A stretch of 64,000 bases of DNA from Yamagishiella unicocca (lineage: Eukaryota; Chlorophyta; Chlorophyceae; Chlamydomonadales; Volvocaceae), in NCBI GenBank assembly GCA_003116995.1, contig BDSL01000066.1:310001-374000 (forward strand), in the 5' to 3' direction. This document shows positions 11,501-22,114 of the stretch, in pieces. The notes under the pieces are model-generated. The model saw only the letters and a list, made by a program, of their open reading frames with translations. It did not search any database and was not told the origin of the DNA. Both the position numbers and the translations under genes were made by a program. Positions within the stretch are counted from its first letter, which is position 1; each line of letters opens with the position of its first letter.

Positions 11501-14500
11501 CATCTGGTGGGGCTCCGAAGCCCTCAAACCCGGGGGGCGGTTTGGATCGGAGTTCGGCGCTCTGGATCGGAGTCCGGCGCTCTGGGGGAGGGAGGCTCTG
11601 GCTGCTCAGCGACAGCGGTGTCCACCTCCATGCGTGTATGCATGCCGGAGTACATGCCGGACTGGGCTGGACCCCAACAGCGACAAGCGCAGCTGGTGCT
11701 GGGCTGCAGGGCGTGAAGGACTGCGCGTCGCCTTCTATGTCTACTGTGCCTGATCCACGCCCTCTGAACCTACTGTGCCTGATCCACGCCCTCTGAACCT
11801 ACTGTGCCTGATCCACGCCCTCTGAACCTACTGTGCCTGATCCACGCCCTCTGAACCTACTGTGCCTGATCCACGCCCTCTGAACCTACTGTGCCTGATC
11901 CACGCCCTCTGAACCTACTGTGCCTGATCCACGCCCTCTGAACCTACTGTGCCTGATCCACGCCCTCTGAGCCTCCTGTGCCTGATCCACGCCCTCTGAG
12001 CCTACTGTGCCTGATCCACGCCCTCTGAACCTACTGTGCCTGATCCACGCCCTCTGAACCTACTGTGCCTGATCCACGCCCTCTGAACCTACTGTGCCTG
12101 ATCCACGCCCTCTGAACCTACTGTGCCTGATCCACGCCCTATGAACCTACTGTGCCTGATCCACGCCCTCTGAACCTACTGTGCCTGATCCACGCCCTAT
12201 GAGCATCCTGTGCATGTACTGCATGTATCCACGCGCTGTGGACTTCCTGTGCCTGATCCACGCCCTCTGAACCTCCTGACCCACGGCCCCCCGTCCTCCT
12301 TTGTCGACCCAGGCGGCGTGCTGACGGACGAGCAGCGGGCCTCCCTCACGACGCTGTACGACGAGCTGCAGGCGCAGTACCCGAGCAGCAGCGCTTGCCG
12401 TCGTATTCCGCTGGACTTCAAGGTACGGCATCCGGATCCTTACGCTCCAGGGTGGGCATTTCGTCGCGCTGTTTTCGTCACCGGGGTTGGCGTTCGGTAG
12501 TGGGGTGATGGCAGGGCTTTTCGGGGCGTGCCGCCCTGGTTTCGGAGTGGGGCCTCACTGGAGGTGGGGCTGGGCCAGCCGGCAGCATGGCGCTGGGCCC
12601 AGCTGCGGCGGGGCTGGTGATCTCACGGGGCATGGGAAAGGCGTTCCTAATATTATCTGACTCTAATGTGACCTGATCTGATTTGTCGTAACCTTATCTG
12701 GACTAATGTTATCTCCTCGTGCGCTGGGGAAGTAGGGGACGCACCAGCCTCACCACGACCACTCTGGCCTGCAGCCAACCTAGTTTGCCAGGGTTTTGCG
12801 GCACGTGTGCGGTGTGCGGGCGCACGGTTGGCGAGGTGTGCGGGCGCACGGTTGCCGAGGTGCCGAGCGACGCCTTTGACGGATGGTTCGTGGGAGACAG
12901 CTCGGTGGGGCCGACAAAGGAGGCACGCGGTTTGGGCCCATGCGTCCATCAGCTGCCAGGCGCGGCAAGCATAGACGGGCGGTGCTGCCAAGCTGCAGCG
13001 GACGGGCTGCGCCCCTCCCTTGGGCGAGTGCGACAACTGCGTGCTGCTGCGCGTACCACAGCTTCCTGCATCTACCACACCCGCAACCCGCCGCTTCCGT
13101 TGAGCGTGTGCAAACCGCTCGCGCTCTCTGCCCGCTCCTTGTTATTCTGGCCCCGCCAGGTGGGCGAAGCGTTCAAGGTGGCGGCGGACAAGTACTTGCG
13201 AGTGGGCCTTACGCGGGGCGTGCCGTCGCTGTACGTGGACACGCGGCCGCTGCTGGCGGACTCGGCGAAGCGTGCCACGGTGCAGCAGCTGGTGGAGTCG
13301 TACAGGGACAGCCTGCGCAGGTGGGTCCTGCAGGCCGCACATCCCTCTACAACGTTTACTGTGCTCCTGAGAAAAAAGAGTAAAGCATTCGTCAAAAGTC
13401 CAGAACGCAAAACGCAGTAGTTAACGTCGAGCACTCACCTTCAGACGTGGGCAGTATTTGTTTAGAGGTGTTGGCCGCATGTTTGTAGCCGGTGCTCATA
13501 AGCGGCGTACACACGCCGGCGTATGGGTATTGCTCCTGACACCTGCCTCCGTCGACACGTCATCAATCCCTTCCCCCCTGGCCCCCCTTGCGCCCTGACC
13601 ACGCTGCTGGCCTCTCCTGATGCAGGGAGAACGCGTACCCGCCCCTGACCGGCAGCGACAGCGACGGAACCCCGGCCCACGAGTCCCCTCAGACGCTGGT
13701 GTGGGTGCTCCTCTTCCTGGCGCGCTCCTATGACCGACTGGTGGGGCAGCGGCCATTGGGCCGGGGGGAGAAGGCAGGGAAATCGCGGGTTTTTTCGGCA
13801 GCAGAAACAGCAGCAGGAACGTGTCGGGCACGCGTCGCAGTTGTCTGGGGGATTCCTCGCCGTACCTCTAACCGCGGCTTTAACCCTAGCGGGGCCCACG
13901 GCAACCTTGCGACAAGCTGCACGGCTGCGCTGCTGAGGACGTGACGTTGGACCGCATCCCGGCAACCTGCCGAGGCACGTCTCGATGCATCCCGCCAATC
14001 TGCCGAGGCACGCCTCGATGCATCGCGGCAACCTGCCGAGGCACGCCTCGACTCAGCGCGGCAACCTGCACATGTTGTTGCATCCCGGCAACCTGCACGT
14101 CTTGTTGCACGAGGACGTGGAATGTTGCTGCCGCGCCACACCCGCGACTGCCGCGCTGCCATCGCCCCCGCTCGGTTGCCGTCAGGGCCGGCTGGAGGAG
14201 GCCCTGGCGCACATCGACGAGGCCCTGGCGCACACGCCCACGCTCATTGAGCTGTATGTGGCAAAGGCCAAGATCCTCAAGCACGCAGGCGACCTGGAGG
14301 GTGAGTGTGGCGGCGGCGGCGGCGGGGCACAGAGCGGGGCGTTGTTCGCTAGCCCCCCCTCCCGCGGCCACATCTGGAAAGGAAGACCTTCATCATATGG
14401 CGAGGAGGGGAGTCAGTTACCCGCAAGGCGGTTCGGAATTTGCCAATTTATACGCCGGCCATCTCCCTCTCTCTCCCCCCCAAGGCTATGCACCCTCTAC

Positions 14501-17500
14501 ACTTCCCAAGTCGAGTTACCAGTTCTTTTATGTAACCCCCCCATGTCGTGCCGGCAGCGCACCTGGCCCCGCTTCACCTCCACCCCGCCTCCCCACCCCT
14601 TTTCGAACCCCTTTCCGCATCCCCAACCCAATCCTCCAGCATGCATCTCAAAACGTCTGTTCTAAACGGTTTTTTCTGGCATCCAGGGGTCTTCCTCGAA
14701 ATCCCCTCCCATCCTAGCAATACCCTCTTTTCCTTCTTGCCGATTACCGCTTCCCTCGCTGCCGACGCCCCCTGCTCGCACTCCAATGCCCTCCTCCCAC
14801 CGGTTTGCCTATTCAGTGCCGACCCACGGGCTTCCTGCCATACCCCTCCCGGCCCCCATGTCATGCCATGACTCTGCACCAGCTACACTTCCCATTGAAG
14901 TCGAGTTACCGGTCCTTTTCTATAACCCGCCCTCCCATGTCGTGTAACCGGGCCTTTATGCATCCCCCTCCCGCCCGTCCCACCCCCCCCGCCCCTCCCA
15001 CCCCTCCAGCATGCATCTCAAAACGCCTGTTCTAAACGGGTTTTTTCGGGCATCCACGGGTCTCCCTCGAACCTCCCGCCCGCTCCCACCCCTCCCGCCC
15101 GCCCCTCCTGCGGCCCAACAGGCGCCGCGCACCTGGCGGAGACCTCCCGGCGCATGGACCTGCAGGACCGCTTCCTCAACAGCGTGGCCGTCAAGGCGAT
15201 GCTGGCCGCGGGCCACTGCGCCGCCGCCGAGCGCACCGCCTCGCTCTTCACGCGCGACGGCGACCAGGGCGCCTACACGCTGTACGACATGCAGCACATG
15301 TGGTACGAGGTGGCGGCGGGGAGGGCGCACACCAGGCGAGGCCCCAGCGGCGCCGGGCCGGCGTTGAAGAAGTTCATGGCGGTGGTGCAGCACTTCGCGG
15401 ACATCCACGAGGACCAGTTCGACTTCCACTCGTACTGCGTCCGCAAGGGCACGCTGCGGTCGTACGTGGGGATGCTCGGCATGATGGACAAGCTGTACGG
15501 GCACGAGTTCTACTCCAAGGTGGGGCCTGGTGGGGACTGATGTCCTGTACTAGGGGCCTGGTGGGAGTTGATGACCGTAGTAAAGGACCGTGTAATGGCA
15601 CGGGGCGAAAGGAGGCGGGAAGATGGCACAGGGGGAGGGAAGCGGGAAGACTGCGGTAGTTGGAGATGGGTGGGGAGGGGGGACAGAGCGGGGGTGGGGG
15701 GTTTCGAGGAAGACCCGTGGATGCGAGAAGAAACCGACCTTCAGAAAAGACGTTTCGAGATGCATGCTGGAGAACTGGGATGAAGGGGGGGAGAGGGGTC
15801 CGGGCTGCGGCGCGGTGTGAGGTGGGGCAGAGGCTGGGACGTCGGCACCTGTAGGAGGGCTGGGGTGACGGTAGGAGGGCTGGAGGGGCAGTGTGTGCGG
15901 TGGCAGGGCTGTCCCTGGACGGGAGGGTTAGTGGAATGGAGCCCTAGCGGACGGCCGCATTCGATCTGGGGACGGGAGGGGAGGAGGTTGAAGCAAAGGG
16001 GAGTGGCTCAACATGCAGGTGAAGGGGTGTGAGGGTTGGCTGGCAGTTCGATGACGGCCCAGCTCGTGGTACCTCGGCGTGAGAGGATCACTCCCACTTT
16101 GCGATCGCCTCGCCCATCCTACGCGCCATCCTTGCCACCTGCCATTCTCCCCCCCTCTCGCTATGCACCCACTACATTCCCCAGTCGCGTTACCGGTTCT
16201 TTTATTGTAACAACCCCCCCTCGCTACGTCGGGTAACCGGTTTTGCTTTGCAACCCCCCATCCGCGCTCTACGCGTCCCTCTTGTGCCCTCAGGCCGCCG
16301 GGAATGCCGTTCGCGTGTACCTCCAGCTGTACGACAACCCCCTCGGTGCCAGCAACGGCGTGGATGAGGAGGCGGCGCTTGCGGCCATGAGCCCCGAGGA
16401 GCGCAAGAAGTACAAGTTGGCCAAGAAGAAGGAGGTAGGGCGCGGCGGCGGCGCCGGAGGCGGCGCGCGGTGTCCTATCCTACCATGCTTCCGTGTCCCT
16501 TTCGGAGGCGGCCTGTGGTTGATGCGGGGGGAGAGGGGGCCAACCACAAGCCGCCATCGTCGCCTGGTGCTTGGCGTCGGCTACTGCTGCTGCGCTCTTT
16601 GTCGGCGAGCATAACGGTACCCGCCGCACCTGGGTAGTGAGCTCTAGGGCCATCAGCTTCCGTCAACTGGGCGGTTGGCTGGGCGGTGTTGACGTTTGGT
16701 GTCTTTGTTGGCCGGTTGGCGGCCCGCAGGAGAAGGAGAAGGCGCGCAAGGCGGCGGAGGAGAAGGAGCGGGAGGAGCGGGAAAAGCGCGAGCGGGACAA
16801 GGCGGCGTCCCAGAAGGGCGGGAAGAAGGCCAGCGCAGCTGCGAGCAGGCGGTGAGGACGGCCCGGGGCGCGGGAGGGCAGCAGGAGGGTTTGAAGGAAG
16901 ATCCGTGGATGCCAGGAAATAACCGTTTAGGACAGACGTTTTAAGATGCATGCCGGAGAACTGGGGTGAGGATACAAAAGGCGAAGGTCAGAGCAGCAGG
17001 AGGGAGGGGAGGGGGCAGGCAGTTCCGCTGTGTGGCACGTGAGTTTGGGTCGGCCGGGGAAAGCGGCTTATTGCGGGTGAGGTCGCTTTGCGCACTCGCT
17101 GCTCACGCGGCCTGGCTTGGCTTCGAAGGCGGAAGCCTTGCTCGGCGAGTCCACAGGGGTCTTCCACTACACATCGTTGTCATGGTTACCTTTTGATCCC
17201 ACCGCAGCCGAAACGACCTCCCAGCATGCACCTCGGCACTCTCCTTCCCCGCCCTGCCCGCGCCTCAGGTTGCCACCTCCGCTTTCGTGCGCCACACCTG
17301 CCACACCGTGCGCCCCATTCCCGCGGTTCCCACATAGATGGGGAAACATCAAACCCATCAAACCCTTCAAACCCTTCAAACCCTATAAACCCTTCAACAA
17401 ACCCTTCAAACCCTTCAAACCCTTCAAACCCTTCAAACCCTTCAAACCCTTCAACCCCTCCCGCGCCGACCCAGTGAGCCGGACCCCGATCCTGAGGGCG

Positions 17501-19328
17501 CTAAGCTGGCCGCCACTCCGGACCCCCTGGGCGAGGCAGCTAAGCTGGTCGAGATGCTGGTGCAGCATGCCGCGGGCAGGCTGGCGAGCCACGTGCTGGC
17601 GGCGGAGGTGGCGCTGCGCAAGGGGCGGCTGGTGGTGGCGCTCGGGGCGGTCCGCAAGGCGGCGGAGCTGGCGGAGGGCGGCACGTCGCACCCGGACGTG
17701 CACGTGCTGGTGGTGCGGCTGGCGCTGGCGGGTGGGTTACGCGGCCGGAGGGGCTGGTGGCAGGGCGGAGGGGTCAGGGGCACATTGGGCCTTGGGCTGG
17801 TACATTTGGAGGAGAGCAGCGGGGCGGGGTATGAGGGCGCGGGGCTGTGGCTCCGGACGAGGACGCCGCCGCTCTGTCAGCTGCGCTGAAACAACGCGCG
17901 GACAAACGAGTTGCGGCGGTTTTACGTTGTTTGGGTGCCGCGAACGACGACCCAAGTGGCGGCTGTCGTCTGCCCCTTGCGCGCGACTTCGTTGCTCCGG
18001 CGGTGCCGTGCTGGCAGCACCCAGGGGGCAGCGGCGGTGACGGCGAGCCACCCCTCATCGGTGGCGCCCCACCCCTCAGTACCAAGTCCTCCAGCATGCG
18101 TTTCCAAACGTATGTTCCAAACGGTGTTCCTTTCGTACACGGGTTTTCCTTGCAACCCCTCATCGGTCTTGCTCTTCACTGCCGGCCTGTGAGTCTCCTC
18201 TCATGCCCCTCCTGGCCTTGGCTCGCGGTTCTTGGCCACGCCAAGCCTCCCGCTAACCCACCACTTTTCGCCACCTCCATCGCCGTCCTCCACCCGCGTC
18301 GCCGTCCCCCGCCCCCATCGCCATGCCGCCTCCCCCATCCTCTTCTTCCTCCTACGTTGTCCTCACGCCTTTCCTCTCCTCCTCCCCCATCGCCTGTGCC
18401 CTCCCTGGCGCTCACAGTCCAAAACTCGCCGCCGGAGCACCCCGTGGTGAAGTCGGTGGTGGCGGCCGGCCTGACGGCGCTGCTGGGAGAGAGCAGTGTG
18501 GAGACTTTCGCCGAGGAGTGGCGGAAGGCTCTGGGCTCCCGCTCGCTGTCTCACCGGCTGGCGGCGGGGAACGCCATGGTGCTGCTGGGCGGTCAGGCGC
18601 GCAAGGCGGAGGCGACGGCGGCGGCGGTGGCGCACGTGATTGCTGAGGACTTGTGGTGAGCGCGCGTCCCAGGGAGGGAGCGGGGTTGGGCGGGAGGGGG
18701 GTCGCAGGGAGGAGAGCGGAGGAGTGGGGGTGGCCGGGTTGGGATGTATGGAGCACCAGGTGGTGGTATGGTGGCCCAGCGGTGAAGTTGTGACTTGTTG
18801 TGACTTGTCGTGGCTTGTTGTGGCTTGTTGTGGCTGACACCACGCCCGCGCAGTCGTCCGTCTAAGGAGCGAGCACGGCGACGGTTGCCGTGCTTCGGAG
18901 GGACACCCGACCACAACGCTTCCGGACACCCAACCGCCAGCGTTCGCCCCTTACCCTGAACCCCGCGCTATGGTCGGGGCCCCATGCAAAGCACGAACGC
19001 GGCTCTTCCCCTTCCCCCCCACACAATGCGCCAGCTGTTATACCGATGTCGTGTAACCGATATTTATATCCCTTCCCCCCCACACACACACACCCCTCTT
19101 CTCCGCCGCGCCCGCAGCGCGACGCCGCAGGACCACCCGCAGTGCGTTGAGGTGCACCAGCTGCTGCGCGATAAGTGGAGCGACGTGGCGGCGGCGGAGC
19201 GGTGGCGGGCGGCCTGCGCGCTGGCCTTTCCGCACTCGCGCTACTTCGGCGGGTCACAGCTCATGGAGCTGAACGACGCGTACAACTTTGAGAACATGCA
19301 GGAGGCATTCGGGAAGCTGTCTTTTTAA
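8592..19328 (+). CDS. NAA15: NAA15, auxiliary subunit of NatA N-acetyltransferase
   Basis: NAA15 is the TPR scaffold that binds the catalytic subunit NAA10 and anchors NatA at the ribosome exit for co-translational N-terminal acetylation. Exons: 8592-8881, 9416-9527, 9753-9887, 10847-10990, 11283-11460, 12313-12422, 13160-13320, 13626-13740, 14186-14300, 15122-15519, 16294-16434, 16730-16851, 17475-17731, 18418-18655 and 19118-19328. All phases agree: 2727 nt, 908 residues, close to the usual length. Landmarks also found in the human protein are [74 protein letters not shown] and YLQLYDNPL. They are followed by a Lys/Glu-rich helix (exon 12) and a conserved C-terminal region ending in FGKLSF. 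The start codon is CACC-ATGG, a good context. The introns carry many repeats, listed separately. The assignment is certain; single splice borders could shift. Confidence 0.97.
11741..12212. repeat. 29-bp minisatellite in NAA15 intron 5
   Basis: The unit CTACTGTGCCTGATCCACGC + CCTCTGAAC (29 bp) is repeated head to tail about 16 times with few changes, then decays toward 12260. It has no spacers, so it is not a CRISPR array. It fills much of the intron between exons 5 and 6. Confidence 0.95.
12801..12862. repeat. 24-bp tandem duplication in NAA15 intron 6
   Basis: A GTGTGCGGGCGCACGGTTG-containing unit occurs twice in tandem, differing at one base (GGCGAG / GCCGAG). Confidence 0.75.
13964..14110. 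repeat. About 33-bp imperfect tandem repeat in NAA15 intron 8
   Basis: Units built on GGCAACCTGCCGAGGCACGC and TCGATGCAT are repeated three times. They are followed by shorter units GGCAACCTGCACRT-TTGTTGCA. The GAGGCACGCCTCG part is itself palindromic. Confidence 0.8.
14474..14540 (+). repeat. Intronic dispersed repeat B, copy 1
   Basis: The pattern CTATGCACCC-TCTACACTTCCC-AGTCGAGTTACC-GTTCTTTTATGTAACCCCCC is shared with copies near 14873 and 16160, all in NAA15 introns. Confidence 0.65.
14635..14702 (+). repeat. Intronic dispersed repeat A, copy 1
   Basis: A roughly 70-bp unit: CCAGCATGCATCTCAAAACG, then CTGTTCTAAACGG, a T-run, GGCATCCA-GGGTCTTCCTCGAA. It is in NAA15 intron 9. Confidence 0.8.
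14873..14950 (+). repeat. Intronic dispersed repeat B, copy 2
   Basis: Shares CTGCACC-GCTACACTTCCC-AGTCGAGTTACCGGTCCTTTT and CATGTCGTGTAACCGG with the other B copies. It is in NAA15 intron 9. Confidence 0.65.
15004..15072 (+). repeat. Intronic dispersed repeat A, copy 2
   Basis: Nearly the same as copy 1: CCAGCATGCATCTCAAAACG, CCTGTTCTAAACGGG, T-run, CATCCACGGGTCTCCCTCGAA. It is just before exon 10 of NAA15. Confidence 0.85.
15701..15778 (-). repeat. Intronic dispersed repeat A, copy 3 (inverted)
   Basis: Reverse orientation: TTTCGAGGAAGACCCGTGGATG ... CGTTTCGAGATGCATGCTGG. It is in NAA15 intron 10. Confidence 0.8.
16160..16258 (+). repeat. Intronic dispersed repeat B, copy 3
   Basis: CTATGCACCCACTACATTCCCC-AGTCGCGTTACCGGTTCTTTTATTGTAAC and a following GGGTAACCGGTTTTGCTTTGCAACC. 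It is in NAA15 intron 10, next to the acceptor of exon 11. Confidence 0.65.
16889..16966 (-). repeat. Intronic dispersed repeat A, copy 4 (inverted)
   Basis: TTTGAAGGAAGATCCGTGGATGCC ... CGTTTTAAGATGCATGCCGG. It is in NAA15 intron 12. Confidence 0.8.
17350..17455. repeat. 9-bp tandem repeat (AAACCCTTC) in NAA15 intron 12
   Basis: About ten units of AAACCCTTC with a few variants sit just before the acceptor of exon 13. The unit resembles a telomere repeat only superficially; it is not the Chlamydomonas-type TTTTAGGG. Confidence 0.9.
18088..18161 (+). repeat. Intronic dispersed repeat A, copy 5
   Basis: A more diverged copy: CCAGCATGCGTTTCCAAACG, GTTCCAAACGG, ACACGGGTTTTCCTTGCAACC. It is in NAA15 intron 13. 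Confidence 0.65.
18787..18835. repeat. 10-bp tandem repeat (TTGTGGCTTG) in NAA15 intron 14
   Basis: About five units of TTGTGACTTG / TTGTGGCTTG. Confidence 0.85.
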
Positions 19329-20277
19329 TTGGGCGGGGGAGGGCGCGGCAAGGGGGACGGCGGCGCGGGCAGGCGCGTCGGGGAAGGCGGGCGTGGCTTC
19401 GGTGGTGCAGGGGGGGTTGGTCGTGCAGGGACGTTTTAAAGGCGCTAGGAGGGCTTCTGCGGCGGTGCGGTTACGACTGGCAAGGTGCACAAGCGTGCTG
19501 CCGGGCATCTAGCTGGGACGGTTTCCAAGGACCTGCGGTCGTACAGTCGTACACCTTTCATCGCACCCGCGTCGCAATCCGCGGCTTGGCCCCAGGCTCC
19601 TCGGGGCTGCAGGTGTGGCTCGGACGCTATTCTTGGGTTCGTGTAGGTACGTCAGGAGCAGCGCTTCTGTGTAGTGTAGGGGCATGGGGCCGCGTGCATG
19701 CTGCGTAGTAGCATTACGTGTTGCGGTGGGGCTCCCGACCTGCGGCTGCGTGTTGGTGGCGACGCCCCGATGCCGGCGCGTGCCGCCCCTGCATCCGCCC
19801 CTGCGGCCTCTCGGGGCCAGACGTGCACGGACGCGCCTGGGCGGGTGGCGTCGAGTGAGGCGGCGCTGGGGGCATCACGTGGAAGGAAGGTTGTGTGTGC
19901 GGAAGACAGGGGGGCGGGGGAGCTGGGCAGTTTTCGGGGCCTCTCTGGGTCCCAGGCGCAGCGGCCTTGGGTGGCCCGCGGGACGGCGAGACTGCGGTAC
20001 TCGTACGGCGGCACCTGTTTGAGCCACCCGCTGAAATGGCGGTGGTGGTAGGAACCTGGCGATTGAAGGCGACGTGGATCGATGCGTCGGCAACAGGTGC
20101 TCCCGCCCCATAGGAGCCGCACGGAGGAGGGAGGAGGAGGAGGTAAAAGGGCTCGGGAGTGCAGCGCCCGGTTGGCGCTGCTGCGAGGCCAGGAGGTGTC
20201 ATAGGTAGCTTTCCGGAATGTAACGACCTGTGGTGACTGTCTATATGACGATGTGCGGTGGCAAGCGGGGAGAAGAC
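19329..20277. other. NAA15 3' region
   Basis: This is G-rich sequence without a supported exon. It probably holds a long NAA15 3' UTR: the first TGTAA on the + strand is at 20219-20223. Confidence 0.45.
20219..20223 (+). terminator. Candidate TGTAA poly(A) signal of NAA15
   Basis: First TGTAA after the NAA15 stop, about 890 nt downstream. A UTR of this length is not unusual in Chlamydomonas. Confidence 0.35.
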
Positions 20278-20745
20278 TCAGGCCCCAGCGCTTGGCACAG
20301 CGTTGGTAACGTTACAGCCTGCGAGGACAAATTCCTGCGATGCCACCAAGCAATGAGGCAGGGCAAATTCATGCCGCCAATCCTGCTCACCGGCTTTACT
20401 GAACACCACCGACTGATCACACAGAATGGTAACACAAACAGACCCGTCGAAAAGGCGCCGCACCTCCGCAGCACGACGCCTTGCCTGCCGGACTGGCGAT
20501 GCAACCATCTTCCAACTTGCTCTGCCGCCATACCGCCAACCAACTGCCAAGCTGCGCAGCTGCCGGCCGGCCCTCTTGAAAAGGGCCGGGTGGGCTGCGA
20601 CTGGTGCCTTTTTGCCGACAGTGCCCAAAACAAAGTTACCGTCCATAAACCCCCGGAAAGCCCCGGCAACGGCTTCGAATCCCGCGTCCTGCAGGCATTC
20701 GTACCGTTTGCTCATGCCAACGTCACGAAAACACCAGGAAAGCAT
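20278..20745 (-). CDS. Doubtful single-exon ORF, 155 aa
   Basis: An ATG-initiated ORF of 155 codons with a mixed, protein-like composition (FEAVAGAFRGFMDGNFVLGTV, SVCVTILCDQSVVFSKAG). No family is recognised. Codon choice is less GC3-biased than in NAA15 or RACK1, for example many GTT, TTT and GCA codons. The overlapping + strand frame is also open for 172 codons, so a chance ORF is possible. A TGTAA pentamer lies near its 3' end. It could be a young gene or a transposon remnant. Confidence 0.28.
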   Translation of the reverse strand: MLSWCFRDVGMSKRYECLQDAGFEAVAGAFRGFMDGNFVLGTVGKKAPVAAHPALFKRAGRQLRSLAVGWRYGGRASWKMVASPVRQARRRAAEVRRLFDGSVCVTILCDQSVVFSKAGEQDWRHEFALPHCLVASQEFVLAGCNVTNAVPSAGA

Positions 20746-22055
20746 TAAGAATAAACATAATAGTAGTGGCGATACCGTACTCGCAATTTCCTTTTAATGC
20801 CATGCCCTAGGTCACCTGTGTGTGTGACGGAAAGAGTCACCAGGTGCGGCTCCTCGTCCTTCGTGTCTTCACCTGCCCAACCCATTTTCGAGCTGTCGTA
20901 CATCAAGAGATCAGATTTCTCGCCCGCAGCGCAGCGCACACACACCTCGCGCGCGCGCGCGGTGTTCGTAAGTATATCAACATACTAACATCCTGTTGCA
21001 ACCCCCCTCGCGATAACCAGGCTCTACACGCACGCCCGCGGGTGCAGCCGCGCCCAAGAACGTGAACTCCGGGCCCCGTGGCAGCATCAAACTACGGACG
21101 TGTTGCCTGGGACGGGCGTCGTCACCCAATGACGGTTACATCCCCAACTGTAACCCGTACTACAATCCCCAAATCACACGTCCCCAGGAAGCCATTGAGC
21201 AGTACCGCAAAGGCAGCCAGCGGCCATCCTCTGTGGCGCGGCTGACGCACCGTATACGCACCGTACACGCACCGTACACGCACCGTTAAATGTCCAGCTG
21301 TGGAGCACTACCGACCAACCGTAGCATTTACTCCTAACGGTCGATCGGAACCTTCGAGAATGGATGGCGCGCGCGCGTCCCAACTCGATACAACTCCCGG
21401 GAGCCGTTCAGCAGTACCGCGTATGTTTTAGCTCTGTGATGACATCGACAGTGTCAGACGGGGGGGACACCCCCACACACACCTCTCCAAGTGACAGCGG
21501 CTCTTCATGGGCCTTACGGCTAACGGCCAACGGCCAACGGATGACATTTACGCAGCGGACATAGCAACGCAAGCCATGCAAGGCGCATGCAGGCAGCCGC
21601 AAGCCCGAACCGATGGGGCGAGCCACGGTACCCTGCAGAACCCCCCGCGAGTCCATGCTTGGGGGGGTGCTGTGAGGGTTCGGAAACGTAATGTGGGTAG
21701 TTCACTCGCTGCTACGCAGCTCTACAATGTTCTCTCCCAGCTTGAAAGCAGCAGCGCAGCAGCACCCGCGTAAGAGCTATCGAAGACGACGTAACACCAT
21801 CTGCGACTTTTCACGTCAAATAAAGGAACTGGGGCGGCGCGGCCCCTCCGAAGCTATCATCAATTGCCAAAGGCAATTCCCATGGCATCCTGGCACCAAC
21901 CGTCCATAAAGGTATGTTGAATTACCAACGATATTCATAACTGAAAACATAACTGCACATACAAGGCCAGCGTCAGCGCCAACTGCCCCAGCTTCAACGT
22001 GCTGCCGGCTACTGTGGACCGCTCGGCACTCTAATAGTCGCTTTCAAATCTGTAA

Positions 22056-22114
22056 CCATCATCATCGTCGCCATCGTCGTCGCCATCGTCATCGTCATCG
22101 TCATCATTATCATC
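22056..22114. repeat. ATC/GTC trinucleotide microsatellite
   Basis: An imperfect run of ATC and GTC triplets of about 60 bp. Confidence 0.9.

Noticed and set aside
11641..11705. Possible extra NAA15 exon ([10 protein letters not shown])
   Set aside because: Exons 5 and 6 join directly in phase (G|GC) and match the expected family length without it.
11741..12212. Regular array resembling a CRISPR
   Set aside because: The units are contiguous with no spacers, and the locus is a eukaryotic intron.
16846..16854. In-frame TGA as the end of NAA15
   Set aside because: It lies within a GTGAGG donor. Splicing to 17475 continues the conserved C-terminal region in phase.
17350..17455. Interstitial telomere repeat
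   Set aside because: The unit AAACCCTTC differs from the volvocine telomere repeat and is a local intronic satellite.
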